A DNA stretch of 64,000 bases from Rhizobium freirei PRF 81 (GCF_000359745.1 NZ_AQHN01000056.1:310001-374000), one strand, 5' to 3'; numbered from the stretch's first letter, positions 27,608 to 36,871 are shown. Notes: a model not told the origin generated them from the sequence alone. Numbers and translations: made by a program.

Positions 27608-28447
27608 ATGAGCGCGATCGGTAGAGCGATATGGTTCATCGAAAGCCATTTCACATCCGATATTTCGCTGGACGAGATTGCCGAGACGGCCGGTCTGTCG
27701 CGCTATCATCTGTCGCGCGTCTTCGGAATGACGACAGGCCATTCGATTAGCGGCTATATCAGAAGCCGTCGCTTGAGCGGCGCAGCTCTCGCGCTGATCG
27801 ACAGTTCCTCCACCATTCTCCAGGTTGCCCTCGATGCCGGCTACGGCTCGCACGAGGCCTTCACCCGTGCCTTTCGCGACCAGTTCGGCATGACGCCGGA
27901 AAGCCTGCGCAAACAGGGGCACGTTCGCAACCTCGCTCTACAGGAGCCGATCAGAATGGACGATACCCGCCTTCCCAAACTCGACGCCCCGCGCTTCGAG
28001 ACCCACCCCGCAATGCTGCTCGCCGGCCTTGCGGAAACCTATGCCCATGAGGCCACTCAGGCGATCCCCTCGCTCTGGCAGAAATTCAACCAGCATTTCG
28101 GCCATATTCCCGGCCAGAAGGGCAATGCCGCCTACGGCGTCTGCACCCAGGCGGACGAAGGCAGCGAGAGCTTTCGCTACATGTCGGCCGCCGAAATCTC
28201 CGGCACCGACGACCTGCCCGAAGGCTTCGTCACCATGAAGCTGCCGCCGCAACGCTATGCGATCTTCACCCATCGCGGTCATATTTCCGGCATCACGGCG
28301 ACGGTGCACCAGATCTTCGGCGAGTGGCTTCCGCAATCCGGTCATCAGCACGCCGGCGTTCCCGACATGATGGAACGCTACGACGACCGGTTCGACCCGC
28401 ACACCGGCATGGGCGTGACCGAAATCTGGATCCCGCTGAAAGCCTAA
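27608..28447 (+). CDS. AraC regulator with GyrI-like effector domain
   Basis: A 279-residue two-part regulator. The N-terminal AraC DNA-binding domain (about 1-107) has two helix-turn-helix units: [21 protein letters not shown] and [20 protein letters not shown]. The C-terminal GyrI/Rob-like small-molecule-binding domain (about 115-279) ends [12 protein letters not shown]. This is the SbmC/Rob-type order, associated with drug or toxin sensing. GGGGAG precedes the start. It lies 106 bases past the TetR gene and is probably separate. A hairpin at 28456-28477 follows it. Confidence 0.88.
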   Translation: MSAIGRAIWFIESHFTSDISLDEIAETAGLSRYHLSRVFGMTTGHSISGYIRSRRLSGAALALIDSSSTILQVALDAGYGSHEAFTRAFRDQFGMTPESLRKQGHVRNLALQEPIRMDDTRLPKLDAPRFETHPAMLLAGLAETYAHEATQAIPSLWQKFNQHFGHIPGQKGNAAYGVCTQADEGSESFRYMSAAEISGTDDLPEGFVTMKLPPQRYAIFTHRGHISGITATVHQIFGEWLPQSGHQHAGVPDMMERYDDRFDPHTGMGVTEIWIPLKA

Positions 28448-28455
28448 ACAGTGCC

Positions 28456-28477
28456 CGCCGCCACGAAAATGGCGGCG
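28456..28477. terminator. Hairpin after the AraC-GyrI gene
   Basis: An 8-bp stem CGCCGCCA/TGGCGGCG with a CGAAAA loop, 9 bases after the stop. No T run follows, so it may only pause or protect the 3' end. Confidence 0.5.
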
Positions 28478-28510
28478 GTGCTTGTACCGGAGACGGCACT
28501 CCTTACATTA

Positions 28511-28566
28511 CGGCCATTCTTAGAGGCCGGAGCTGGGGGTCAGCATCGGCGGAGCCGAAAGCTGAC
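28511..28566 (+). promoter_or_regulatory. Structured 5' leader of the TerC gene
   Basis: Two hairpins. The first is CGGCC/GGCCG (28511-28529). The second is GTCAGC-A-TCGGC-GGA-GCCGA-AA-GCTGAC (28539-28566), ending two bases before the AAGGGG ribosome-binding site. The position suggests control of translation. The known yybP-ykoY manganese riboswitch consensus was not recognised. Confidence 0.4.
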
Positions 28567-28581
28567 AAGGGGATGTCACCT

Positions 28582-29325
28582 ATGGATATTGTGGGGCTGG
28601 TACAGGATCCGAGCGCGTGGGTCGCGCTCGTCACACTCGTGGTCATGGAGGTGGTGCTTGGCATCGACAACCTCATCTTCATCTCGATCCTGACCAACAA
28701 GCTGCCGGTCGAACACCGGGACAGGGCCCGCAAGATCGGCATCGGACTTGCCCTTGCCATGCGCCTCGCCCTGCTCGGCACCGTGGCCTGGATCGTCCAG
28801 CTGACGATCCCGGTCTTCCAAGTTTTCGGCCAGGGCTTCTCCTGGAAGGACATGATCCTGATCGGCGGCGGCCTCTTCCTGGTCTGGAAGGCGACGAAGG
28901 AGATCCATCACAACGTCGATCCGCAGGAGCAGGGCGAGGATTTCATTGCCAGCTCCACCACCACGAGCTTCGCTTCGGCCATCGGCCAGATCCTGCTGCT
29001 CGACCTCGTCTTCTCGATCGACAGTATCATCACCGCCGTCGGCATGACGCCGCATCTGCCGATCATGTTCATTGCCGTGATCGCCGCCGTCACCGTCATG
29101 CTGGTGGCTGCCAACCCCCTCGCCAACTTCATCGAGAGGAACCCGAGTATCGTCATGCTGGCGCTCGCCTTCCTGCTGATGATCGGCACGACGCTGATCG
29201 CCGAAGGCATGGGTGTGCATGTTCCGAAGGGCTATATCTATACCGCCATGGCCTTCTCCGCTCTCGTGGAGGTGCTCAATATGCTGGCGCGCAACCGTCG
29301 GAAAAGGGCATCCGGCGGCCATTGA
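28582..29325 (+). CDS. TerC family integral membrane protein
   Basis: A 247-residue TerC-type protein with about seven helices. The two internal repeats each carry the family acidic motif: [15 protein letters not shown] near the N-terminus and [17 protein letters not shown] in the middle. TerC proteins are linked to manganese export, metalation of secreted proteins and tellurite resistance. The ATG at 28582 has AAGGGG nine bases upstream, while the ATG at 28573 directly abuts it. A hairpin leader precedes the gene. Monocistronic. Confidence 0.88.
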   Translation: MDIVGLVQDPSAWVALVTLVVMEVVLGIDNLIFISILTNKLPVEHRDRARKIGIGLALAMRLALLGTVAWIVQLTIPVFQVFGQGFSWKDMILIGGGLFLVWKATKEIHHNVDPQEQGEDFIASSTTTSFASAIGQILLLDLVFSIDSIITAVGMTPHLPIMFIAVIAAVTVMLVAANPLANFIERNPSIVMLALAFLLMIGTTLIAEGMGVHVPKGYIYTAMAFSALVEVLNMLARNRRKRASGGH

Positions 29326-29359
29326 CCGGGAAAGCCGCACCCCGAAACGTGTGCGGTTT

Positions 29360-29457
29360 GGAGCGTTTCCGCTTTTCATAGAATCGCGAAAACGCTCTAT
29401 CTGTTTTTTACGCATTCCGGACGGAAAGCCACTGCGCACTTTTCCTGGAAGTGCTCC
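29360..29457. repeat. Dispersed intergenic repeat, copy 2
   Basis: The same element as 2066-2168 in the opposite orientation, reading GAGCGTTTCCGCTTTTC ... TTCCGGACGGAAAG ... CACTTTTCCTGGAA. It lies between the convergent TerC gene and the small secreted-protein gene. Confidence 0.7.
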
Positions 29458-29469
29458 AGTAGCGTCCGA

Positions 29470-29880
29470 TCAGTCCTGAACATGGATGTCGACATATTCT
29501 CCGACATCGCCACGTCCATAAATATCGACTTTCACCCAGACATTGCCGCGAACGATGAGGTTTCCGGCATCGTCGGCGATGTTGCCGTTTGCCAGCATCT
29601 CTTCGAGCTTCGCCCGGTTTGACGGCAGCGAGAAGAAGCTGTCCCCCTGGTCGCCACGGTCGCGGCGGCGATAGGCATGGTAATTGGCGCGGTCCTGGCG
29701 GATGATCTGCCAGGGCGCCGTCAGGCGCTCGCCCTTGGAATTGTAAAGATCGTCACTGCCGATATAGGCACGATAGGACTCGATCAGCTTCGCCGAGCCA
29801 TCGCGCGTAATCGTCGATTGGGCCACGGCTGCATCGAACATGGCGGCTGTCAACAAAAGGCTCAAAATCAATTTCTTCAT
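29470..29880 (-). CDS. Small secreted protein, unknown function
   Basis: A 136-residue protein. Residues 1-20 are a signal peptide (MKKLILSLLLTAAMFDAAVA, cut before QSTI). The mature part is hydrophilic with an RRRDRGDQGDSFF stretch and a C-terminal VRGNVWVKVDIYGRGDVGEYVDIHV strand region. I do not recognise the family. ATG 29880 follows GAGGAAGCA, while the frame open to 29937 adds residues that would spoil the signal peptide. Periplasmic or exported location is inferred. Confidence 0.75.
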   Translation of the reverse strand: MKKLILSLLLTAAMFDAAVAQSTITRDGSAKLIESYRAYIGSDDLYNSKGERLTAPWQIIRQDRANYHAYRRRDRGDQGDSFFSLPSNRAKLEEMLANGNIADDAGNLIVRGNVWVKVDIYGRGDVGEYVDIHVQD

Positions 29881-30239
29881 TGCTTCCTCGCGGTGAACGA
29901 TTGAAGACCTATTTCGCAACTGCCGCGAAAATTGCAAATCAAATTCGTCGGGCGGCTCGCTTTTATTTCCATGGCCTTAGGAAGAGTAAAGAGACCTCAT
30001 GAAATTGAGAGATCGGCTCAAATCGATGCGGCGTAATGCCGGTCACCTCGCCGCGGTAACCTCCCAGCGCAGTTTCCCTTGACGCAACCCCTTGAATATG
30101 GCCTAAGCCAGCCATACGGAAAACGCGGAATGGAAACGGCAATACGCCCTTTTCCGGCCGGTTTCCTAATCCAGATACATCTTCGGCTGGACGGCGCTCG
30201 TCCCGAGCGCGGCCCGGCCCTTTATGACGGGCAAACAAG
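29881..30239. other. 359-base intergenic region upstream of gltX
   Basis: Divergent promoter region of the secreted-protein gene and gltX. A weak sigma-70-like site (TTGACG at 30079, CCTAAG 17 bases further on) points toward gltX. No repeat, convincing hairpin or coding frame was found. Confidence 0.4.
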
Positions 30240-31697
30240 ATGACCACTTCAGGCGTTCGCGTCCGCATCGCACCCTCCCCCACCGGCGAGCCGCATGTCG
30301 GCACGGCCTACATCGCGCTGTTCAATTATCTCTTCGCCAAGAAACACGGCGGCGAGTTCATCCTGCGCATCGAGGATACCGACGCGACCCGCTCTACCCC
30401 GGAATTCGAGACCAAGGTGCTCGACGCGCTGAAATGGTGCGGCCTGAAATGGTCCGAAGGTCCCGATATCGGCGGCCCCTACGGCCCCTATCGCCAGAGC
30501 GACCGCAAGGACCTCTACAAGCCCTATGTCGAGCAGATCGTCACGGCCGGTCACGGCTTCCGCTGCTTCTGCACGCCGGAGCGTCTGGAAAAGATGCGCG
30601 AGGCACAGCGCGCCGCCGGCCTTCCGCCGAAATATGACGGCCACTGTCTGAACCTCTCGGCCGAGGAAGTTTCGACGCGCGTCGCGGCCGGCGAGCCGCA
30701 TGTGGTGCGCATGAAGATCCCGACGGAAGGCTCCTGCAAGTTCCATGACGGCGTCTACGGCGATGTCGAAATCCCGTGGGATGCCGTCGACATGCAGGTC
30801 TTGCTCAAGGCCGACGGCATGCCGACCTATCACATGGCCAACGTCGTCGACGACCACCTTATGAAGATCACCCATGTCGCGCGCGGCGAGGAATGGCTCG
30901 CCTCGGTGCCGAAGCACATTCTGATCTATCAGTATCTCGGCTGGGAGCCGCCGGTGTTCATGCACCTGTCGCTGATGCGCAATGCCGACAAGTCGAAATT
31001 GTCGAAGCGCAAGAACCCGACCTCGATCTCTTATTACACGGCCCTCGGCTATATCCCCGAGGCGCTGATGAACTTCCTCGGCCTTTTCTTCATCCAGATC
31101 GCCGAAGGCGAAGAGCTCTTGAGCATGGATGAGCTTGCCGCAAAGTTCGACCCGGAAAACCTCTCCAAGGCCGGTGCGATCTTCGATATCCAGAAGCTCG
31201 ACTGGCTGAACGGCCGCTGGATCCGCGAAAAGCTCTCGGAAGAGGAATTCCAGCATCGCGTCCTGATCTGGGCGATGGAAAACGATCGCTTGAAGGAAGG
31301 CCTGAAGCTCTCGCAGTCGCGCATCACCAAGCTTGGCGAGCTGCCGGATCTCACCGGCTTCCTGTTCAAGTCCGATCTCAACCTTGATCCCTCCGCCTTC
31401 GCCAAGATCAAGTCGACGCCGGAAGAATTGCTTGACATCCTGAACACGGTGCAGCCCGATCTCGAAAAGATCCTCGAATGGAACGTCGAGACCATCGAAG
31501 CCGAGCTGCGCGCCATCGCCGACCGCATGGGCAAGAAGCTGAAGGTCATCGTGGCCCCGCTTTTCGTCGCCATGTCGGGCTCCTCGCGCTCGCTGCCGCT
31601 TTTCGATAGCATGGCCGTCCTCGGCCGCTCCGTCGTCCGCCAGCGGCTGAAACTGGCTGCCCAGACCGTTGCGACCCTCGTCGGCCCGAAGAATTGA
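30240..31697 (+). CDS. gltX: Glutamyl-tRNA synthetase
   Basis: A 485-residue class I aminoacyl-tRNA synthetase. The HIGH-type motif is PSPTGEPHVGTA (H19-V-G-T22) and the KMSKS-type loop is KLSKRK at about 252-258. RIEDTDATRSTPEF is the usual glutamate-binding region. Full length distinguishes it from the short GluQ enzyme. Many alphaproteobacteria carry two GltX copies with different tRNA(Glu)/tRNA(Gln) specificity, and the copy type is not decided here. The Shine-Dalgarno is weak. lysS follows after 16 bases. Confidence 0.92.
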   Translation: MTTSGVRVRIAPSPTGEPHVGTAYIALFNYLFAKKHGGEFILRIEDTDATRSTPEFETKVLDALKWCGLKWSEGPDIGGPYGPYRQSDRKDLYKPYVEQIVTAGHGFRCFCTPERLEKMREAQRAAGLPPKYDGHCLNLSAEEVSTRVAAGEPHVVRMKIPTEGSCKFHDGVYGDVEIPWDAVDMQVLLKADGMPTYHMANVVDDHLMKITHVARGEEWLASVPKHILIYQYLGWEPPVFMHLSLMRNADKSKLSKRKNPTSISYYTALGYIPEALMNFLGLFFIQIAEGEELLSMDELAAKFDPENLSKAGAIFDIQKLDWLNGRWIREKLSEEEFQHRVLIWAMENDRLKEGLKLSQSRITKLGELPDLTGFLFKSDLNLDPSAFAKIKSTPEELLDILNTVQPDLEKILEWNVETIEAELRAIADRMGKKLKVIVAPLFVAMSGSSRSLPLFDSMAVLGRSVVRQRLKLAAQTVATLVGPKN

Positions 31698-31713
31698 ACC
31701 GGACTTTAAAACC

Positions 31714-33210
31714 ATGAACGACAAGACCGAAACCGCCACCCTCTCCTCCGACGCGACGGAAGTTCGCGCGCAGAAGCTGAAGCTGCTGCGCGAGCAGATC
31801 GGCGACGTCTATCCGGCACATTTCCACCGGACCATGACCAATGCCGAACTCGCTGCGAAATATGAGGGCCTGGAGCCGGACACGGAGACCGCCGACGTCG
31901 TCACCGTCGCCGGCCGCGTCTATTCCTCGCGCAACTCCGGCATGTTCATGGATATCCATGACGCCTCGGCCAAGATCCAGATCTTCAGCCATAAGGACGT
32001 GACCTCGGAAGAGGCCCGCAGCCTGCTGCCGATGATCGACATCGGCGACATCATCGGCGTCACCGGTGTCGTCCGCCGCACCAAGCGCGGTGAGCTGACG
32101 ATCAATGCCCAGCAGATCACCATGCTGACCAAGTCCTTGCTGCCGATGCCGGAAAAGTGGCACGGCCTGTCCGATATCGAGCTGCGCTACCGCAAGCGCC
32201 ATCTCGACATCATGACCAACGAGGAATCCAAGCTCCGCTTCCAGCAGCGCAGCCGCATCGTCTCCGGCATCCGCCGTTTCATGGAGAATGACGGCTTCAT
32301 GGAAGTCGAGACGCCGATGCTGCATTCGGTCTATGGCGGCGCCACCGCCGAGCCGTTCAAGACGCATCACAACACGCTGAAGCTCGACATGTACCTGCGC
32401 ATCGCGCCGGAACTGTTCCTGAAGCGCACGCTGGTTTCCGGTCTCACCGACAAGGTCTTCGAGATCAACCGCAACTTCCGCAACGAAGGCGTCTCCACCC
32501 GGCACAATCCCGAATTCACCATGATGGAGTGCTATTGGGCCTATGCCGACTACGAGGACATCATGGACCTCGTCGAGCGGCTGTTCTCGACGCTCGCCAT
32601 GTCGATCCACGGCAGCACCGAATTCGCCTTCGGCGACAAGCAGATCTCCTTCAAGGGTCCGTTCCGCCGCGTGCCGATGCCTGATGCCGTCAAGGAAGCG
32701 ACCGGCATCGACTTCCTCGCGATCAAGACCGATGAGGAAGCCCGCTCCGCTGCCAAGGCCGCCGGCTTCGCCGTCGAGAAGGACGCGACATGGGGCGAAT
32801 GCCTTGCCTTCATCTTCGAAGAGAAGGTCGAGGGCACGCTGATCCAACCGGCGCACGTCACGCATTTCCCGAAGGACATCTCGCCCTTCGCCAAGGAAGT
32901 ACCGGGCGAGCCGCGTCTCGTCGAACGCTTCGAAACCTATTGCAACGCCTGGGAACTCGGCAACGCGTTCTCGGAGCTCAACGATCCGGAAGAGCAGCGC
33001 GCCCGCATGGTCGAGCAGCTCCAGCAGGCGCACGCGCGCGGCGAGAAGGAGAAGCAGCTGGACGAGGAATTCCTCGATGCCATCGACCAGGGCATGCCGC
33101 CGGCAGGCGGTCTCGGCATCGGCGTGGACCGCCTCATCATGCTTTTGACCAACTCGCCGTCGATCCGCGACATCATCCTCTTCCCGGCACGCCGCAACAA
33201 GGCGGATTGA
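31714..33210 (+). CDS. lysS: Lysyl-tRNA synthetase, class II
   Basis: A 498-residue class II LysRS. The N-terminal OB fold (about 60-165) has VAGRVYSSRNSGMFMDI. Motif 2 is FRNEGVSTRHNPEFTMMECY (from about 254) and motif 3 is GLGIGVDRLIMLL (from about 466). ATG 31714 starts 16 bases after the gltX stop, so the two synthetases form one unit. The class matters because many alphaproteobacteria rely on an unrelated class I LysRS (see findings). Confidence 0.93.
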   Translation: MNDKTETATLSSDATEVRAQKLKLLREQIGDVYPAHFHRTMTNAELAAKYEGLEPDTETADVVTVAGRVYSSRNSGMFMDIHDASAKIQIFSHKDVTSEEARSLLPMIDIGDIIGVTGVVRRTKRGELTINAQQITMLTKSLLPMPEKWHGLSDIELRYRKRHLDIMTNEESKLRFQQRSRIVSGIRRFMENDGFMEVETPMLHSVYGGATAEPFKTHHNTLKLDMYLRIAPELFLKRTLVSGLTDKVFEINRNFRNEGVSTRHNPEFTMMECYWAYADYEDIMDLVERLFSTLAMSIHGSTEFAFGDKQISFKGPFRRVPMPDAVKEATGIDFLAIKTDEEARSAAKAAGFAVEKDATWGECLAFIFEEKVEGTLIQPAHVTHFPKDISPFAKEVPGEPRLVERFETYCNAWELGNAFSELNDPEEQRARMVEQLQQAHARGEKEKQLDEEFLDAIDQGMPPAGGLGIGVDRLIMLLTNSPSIRDIILFPARRNKAD

Positions 33211-33246
33211 TATAATCTCATCCTCCGAAAATCAAAGGTGCGAACC

Positions 33247-33531
33247 ATGACCGAGAAAGAGACATCGGCAGCGGATGCCGAAAGCGAACTGCAGCGGCAG
33301 GCCGATCTTGCAGAGATCGGCGATGTCGATCTGTCGCAGTACAAGCCGGGAACTTTCGGCTGCCACGAGGCGATGCACACGACGTCGATCATGCTCGACA
33401 TGACCGACGATCATCTGCTGCAGCACCCCGCCATCCTGGCGGATCCCGATTTCTACCGTCTTGCCGGCGAGGTTCACGAGGCGCTTTTCGCGCTCTACCA
33501 GGCGATCGGCGAGAAACATTTGGCGGATTGA
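33247..33531 (+). CDS. Small conserved protein with an HEAMH motif, unknown function
   Basis: A 94-residue soluble, acidic, mostly helical protein. Residues 40-44 read HEAMH, which formally fits the HExxH zinc motif, followed by a His/Asp/Met-rich stretch (MLDMTDDHLLQHP). The length is too short for a known metalloprotease and I do not recognise the family. ATG 33247 has AAAGGTGCG upstream. It lies 36 bases after lysS and is probably cotranscribed with the synthetases. Confidence 0.7.
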   Translation: MTEKETSAADAESELQRQADLAEIGDVDLSQYKPGTFGCHEAMHTTSIMLDMTDDHLLQHPAILADPDFYRLAGEVHEALFALYQAIGEKHLAD

Positions 33532-33572
33532 GGAAGTTGCCTTTGTGCCTCCCGGCATAAGGGCAATTCTGA

Positions 33573-34412
33573 TCAGTTCGTGACGGGCGAGTGCCGGCCG
33601 GCAGCACCGGTCAAGGTCGGATCCAGTCCCTGTGACGGCCCCTTTTCGTCGCTGGTCGCGTCGGCACCGATAAACTCGCCCTTCTCATCATAATCCGACC
33701 GCACGTTGCCGGTCGATTTCGGCTCCGGCGGAGCGGGCTTGTTATCTTGCTGCTCCGCCTGCTTGGCAGCCGCTTTTTCTTCCGCGGCGATTGCCGCCTT
33801 CAGCTTGTCTTTCTTGGCATCGCCGGGTCTGTTGTCCGCCGCTAGCGCATTGTCGCAATCGCTCAGGTCCTTCAATCCGGCAAGGGCAGTATCGATGTCG
33901 CGCGGCATCATCGTAATCTGCTCGCCATAAAACAGGCCGGCCGTGCTTGCGCCACCGTCATAATAGCGCGCGGTGAGCGGAACCTCGCTGCTGCCGTCGG
34001 CAAGCTTCTCGGGATGCGGCACATAGACGACATCCGCCCCCAGCGCCCGGCCGCGTATGTCGGAGCGCAGCGTCGGTCCATTCTCATCGAGAACCACAAC
34101 CTGGACGAGGTCTGCCTTCTGCTCCTGATAAACGGCTTTGGCGACACGCAGCGCCGTCGTCACGCGCGTCATGCCATCGGTCGGCTGGGTGCGGATATAT
34201 TTGCGCACCCAGAATCGGTTGTCCTTGCGAATGGTAACGAGGTTGATGTCCGTGCACTGCAGCCCGTTGCGGGAAGCGGAGGTAAGACCGAGAAGCTTGT
34301 CCTTGCCGACATAAATCGCCAAAACGCCGGAGCAGCCTATGAGAAAGGCCACTCCGCCGATCATGACGACAAATTTCCGGGGCATCCGGAAAATGTGCAG
34401 TAAGGCGCTCAC
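33573..34412 (-). CDS. Membrane-anchored protein with charged C-terminal tail, unknown function
   Basis: About 279 residues. An N-terminal helix (about 18-36, VVMIGGVAFLIGCSGVLAIYV) anchors the protein. A globular domain (about 50-180, with CTDINLVTIRKDNRFWVRKYI) is followed by a Lys/Glu/Gln-rich tail (KKDKLKAAIAAEEKAAAKQAEQ) and a Pro-rich end. Not recognised. The GTG at 34412 has GGAG eight bases upstream and is preferred; ATG 34385 is the alternative. The frame continues to 35138, but that part is antisense to LysR. Confidence 0.65.
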   Translation of the reverse strand: MSALLHIFRMPRKFVVMIGGVAFLIGCSGVLAIYVGKDKLLGLTSASRNGLQCTDINLVTIRKDNRFWVRKYIRTQPTDGMTRVTTALRVAKAVYQEQKADLVQVVVLDENGPTLRSDIRGRALGADVVYVPHPEKLADGSSEVPLTARYYDGGASTAGLFYGEQITMMPRDIDTALAGLKDLSDCDNALAADNRPGDAKKDKLKAAIAAEEKAAAKQAEQQDNKPAPPEPKSTGNVRSDYDEKGEFIGADATSDEKGPSQGLDPTLTGAAGRHSPVTN

Positions 34413-34607
34413 GCCAACTGCTCCAGCATAGACCACTCCAAGGCGATAAAGATGATCACCCCTCACGTTAGGGATTTGGCGTTTCGGAATACTTAAAACC
34501 GAGGCAAAACTTGCGTCCCTCGCTGTATCTTTACCAAAAAAGGTCCAAACTTTCACAGCTTTGACGAGAGCTTGCTTTCCGTGTCGCGGACATGCTCTAA
34601 CTCTATC

Positions 34608-35516
34608 ATGGCCTTCACCTTGAGACAGTTGCAGTATTTCGTTGCCGTCGCAGAGCAGGGTTCGGTGACCCGCGCGGCGCAGAACCTGTCGATCTCGCAA
34701 TCCTCGGTGACGGAGGCCCTGAAAGAACTGGAAAGCGACCTCGGCGTCGAGCTGTTCGAGCGCCATCCGCGCGGGCTCTCCATCACCCATAATGGCCACC
34801 AGTTCCTGCGCCATGCGACGAAGATTCTGGCGACCGTTTCCGATGCGCGAACCAGCTTTTCCGGCAAGCGGAACGAGGCCGGCGGCACGCTGAATATCGG
34901 GGTGACGTCCCTCGTCGCCGGCTATGTCCTGTCGGATCTTCTGGCGCGCTACCGCCGCGCCTGCCCCGGCGTCGAAGTCAGCGCCATCGAGGACAATGGC
35001 GGTTATCTCGAACACCTTCTGGTTGGCGGCGAACTCGACGTCGCCGTCATGGTCATTTCCAACCTGCGCGACCGCATGGCGCTGCAGGCCGAGATCCTCG
35101 AGACCTCGCCTTATCGCCTCTGGCTGCCGATGGGCCATCCCCTCGTTTCAGCCGATATCATCAGCGTCGCCGACATCAGCCGAGAACCGCTGATCATGCT
35201 GACCATCGACGAGATCGAGGAGAATACCGGCAAGCTTTTGACCGCGCTCGGCGCCCGCCCCCATGTCGCCTTCCGCACGCGTTCCGTCGAAGCAGTGCGC
35301 AGCCTCGTCGCAACCGGTGCGGGCGTCGCTTTGCTGCCGGACCTCGTCTATCGCCCCTGGTCGCTGGAAGGTGATCGCATCGAAAGCCGTGATGTTTCCG
35401 GCTCTTTGCCGGTCGTGCAGGTCGGCATGGTCTGGCGCAAGGGATCGAGCCTTCCGCAAGCCGCCCGCGACTTTGTCGGCGTCGCTGAAAGCATGCGCAC
35501 GGGGAGACAGCGATAA
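34608..35516 (+). CDS. LysR family regulator next to a polyamine transport operon
   Basis: A 302-residue LysR-type protein. The winged helix-turn-helix is residues 1-60 (FTLRQLQYFVAVAEQGSVTRAAQNLSISQSSVTEALKELE), and the effector domain (about 90-300) has the GGELDVAVM and GAGVALLPDL blocks. ATG 34608 begins exactly at the conserved start; no Shine-Dalgarno is obvious. It points toward the ABC/aldehyde-dehydrogenase operon, and a T-N11-A palindrome lies at 35578-35592, so it is the likely activator of that operon. Confidence 0.88.
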   Translation: MAFTLRQLQYFVAVAEQGSVTRAAQNLSISQSSVTEALKELESDLGVELFERHPRGLSITHNGHQFLRHATKILATVSDARTSFSGKRNEAGGTLNIGVTSLVAGYVLSDLLARYRRACPGVEVSAIEDNGGYLEHLLVGGELDVAVMVISNLRDRMALQAEILETSPYRLWLPMGHPLVSADIISVADISREPLIMLTIDEIEENTGKLLTALGARPHVAFRTRSVEAVRSLVATGAGVALLPDLVYRPWSLEGDRIESRDVSGSLPVVQVGMVWRKGSSLPQAARDFVGVAESMRTGRQR

Positions 35517-35577
35517 CAAGAGCGCTAATCCCCTAGCACCCAGCATTCTCCTACGCCGCGCACGGGCGCGTGTTGGA

Positions 35578-35592
35578 ATCGGAATTTCCGAT
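35578..35592. promoter_or_regulatory. Candidate LysR-binding palindrome (T-N11-A)
   Basis: ATCGGAATTTCCGAT has perfect 7-base arms around one base and contains TCGGAATTTCCGA, the T-N11-A form typical of LysR sites. It is 118 bases ahead of the binding-protein gene. Confidence 0.5.
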
Positions 35593-35710
35593 ATCACCTT
35601 TCTGATAAATGAATTTGCGAATGCGGCGAAATCGCGCCACCTTTTCTTCCGGGAACAGGAAGCCAGCCACTGGCTCCACAATATCAAGGCTCAAAAACCG
35701 GGAGAGTCCG

Positions 35711-36871
35711 ATGAAGCATCTGCTGAAATCATGCACGGCTGCGCTCGCATGCTTAAGTTTCGCCACGCAGGTCATTGCCGCCGAGCCGCCGAAGACGCTC
35801 GGCAGGGGCGAAGGTGCCGTCAGCATCGTCGCATGGGCCGGCTATATCGAACGCGGCGAAAGCGACAAGAACTACGATTGGGTCACCGGCTTCGAAAAGG
35901 AAACCGGCTGCAAGGTCAGCGTCAAGACGGCAGCGACATCGGACGAAATGGTTGCCCTGATGAACGAAGGCGGCTTCGATCTCGTCACCGCTTCCGGCGA
36001 CGCATCGCTCAGGCTCGTTGCCGGCAAGCGCGTGCAGCCGATCAACACCAACCTGATCCCGAGCTGGAAGAACCTCGACGAGCGCCTGAAGAATGCCCCC
36101 TGGCACACGGTCAACGGCGTCCATTACGGCGTGCCCTATCTCTGGGGGCCGAACGTATTGATGTACAACACCGATGCCTTCAAGGACCAGGCGCCGAAGA
36201 GCTGGAACGTCGTCTTCGAAGAAACGACGCTGCCCGACGGCAAGTCCAACAAGGGCCGCGTGCAGGCCTATGACGGCCCGATCTATATTGCCGACGCCGC
36301 CCTCTACCTTATGGCCCACAAGCCCGAGCTCGGCATCAAGGACCCCTACGAGCTCAACGAAGACCAGTACAAGGCCGCTCTCGAGCTGTTGCGCGGCCAG
36401 CGCAAGATCGTCAGCCGCTACTGGCATGACGCGATGATCCAGACCGACGACTTCAAGAACGAAGGCGTCGTCGCCTCCGGTTCCTGGCCGTTCCAGGTGA
36501 ACCTGCTGCAGGCCGACAAACGGAAGATCGCCTCGACCTTCCCGGATGAGGGAGCGACAGGCTGGGCGGACACCACGATGTTGCATGCCGACAGCGAGCA
36601 TCCGAACTGCGCCTATATGTGGCTGGAACACTCCCTGCAGGCGAAGGTTCAGGGCGATGCGGCCGCTTGGTTCGGCGCAGTCCCATCCGTTCCGGCCGCC
36701 TGCAAGGGCGACGAACTCCTGACCGACAGCGGTTGCGCCACCAACGGCTATGATCATTTCGACAAGATCAAGTTCTGGAAGACGCCCGTCGCGAAATGCA
36801 GCACGCAGAGCGAATGCGTGCCCTATCATCGCTGGGTGTCCGATTACATCGGCGTGATCGGCGGCAGATAA
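35711..36871 (+). CDS. Polyamine-type ABC substrate-binding protein, periplasmic
   Basis: A 386-residue type II periplasmic binding protein of the PotD/PotF family. The signal peptide is residues 1-24 (ending VIAA before EPP). The mature protein has VSIVAWAGYIERG, GVPYLWGPNVLMYNTDAF and GVVASGSWPFQVNLL, as in spermidine/putrescine binders. GGGAGAG precedes ATG 35711. It is first in the operon binding protein-ATPase-permease-permease-dehydrogenase. Putrescine or another amine is inferred from the last gene. A hairpin follows the stop at 36889-36914. Confidence 0.88.
   Translation: MKHLLKSCTAALACLSFATQVIAAEPPKTLGRGEGAVSIVAWAGYIERGESDKNYDWVTGFEKETGCKVSVKTAATSDEMVALMNEGGFDLVTASGDASLRLVAGKRVQPINTNLIPSWKNLDERLKNAPWHTVNGVHYGVPYLWGPNVLMYNTDAFKDQAPKSWNVVFEETTLPDGKSNKGRVQAYDGPIYIADAALYLMAHKPELGIKDPYELNEDQYKAALELLRGQRKIVSRYWHDAMIQTDDFKNEGVVASGSWPFQVNLLQADKRKIASTFPDEGATGWADTTMLHADSEHPNCAYMWLEHSLQAKVQGDAAAWFGAVPSVPAACKGDELLTDSGCATNGYDHFDKIKFWKTPVAKCSTQSECVPYHRWVSDYIGVIGGR

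Noticed and set aside
28448..28581. yybP-ykoY manganese riboswitch upstream of TerC
   Set aside because: Hairpins are present, but I could not find the conserved riboswitch sequence blocks, so only a structured leader is claimed.
34413..35138. Upstream extension of the membrane-anchored protein at 33573
   Set aside because: It is antisense to the LysR gene, whose helix-turn-helix and effector domain are clear. GTG 34412 has its own GGAG.
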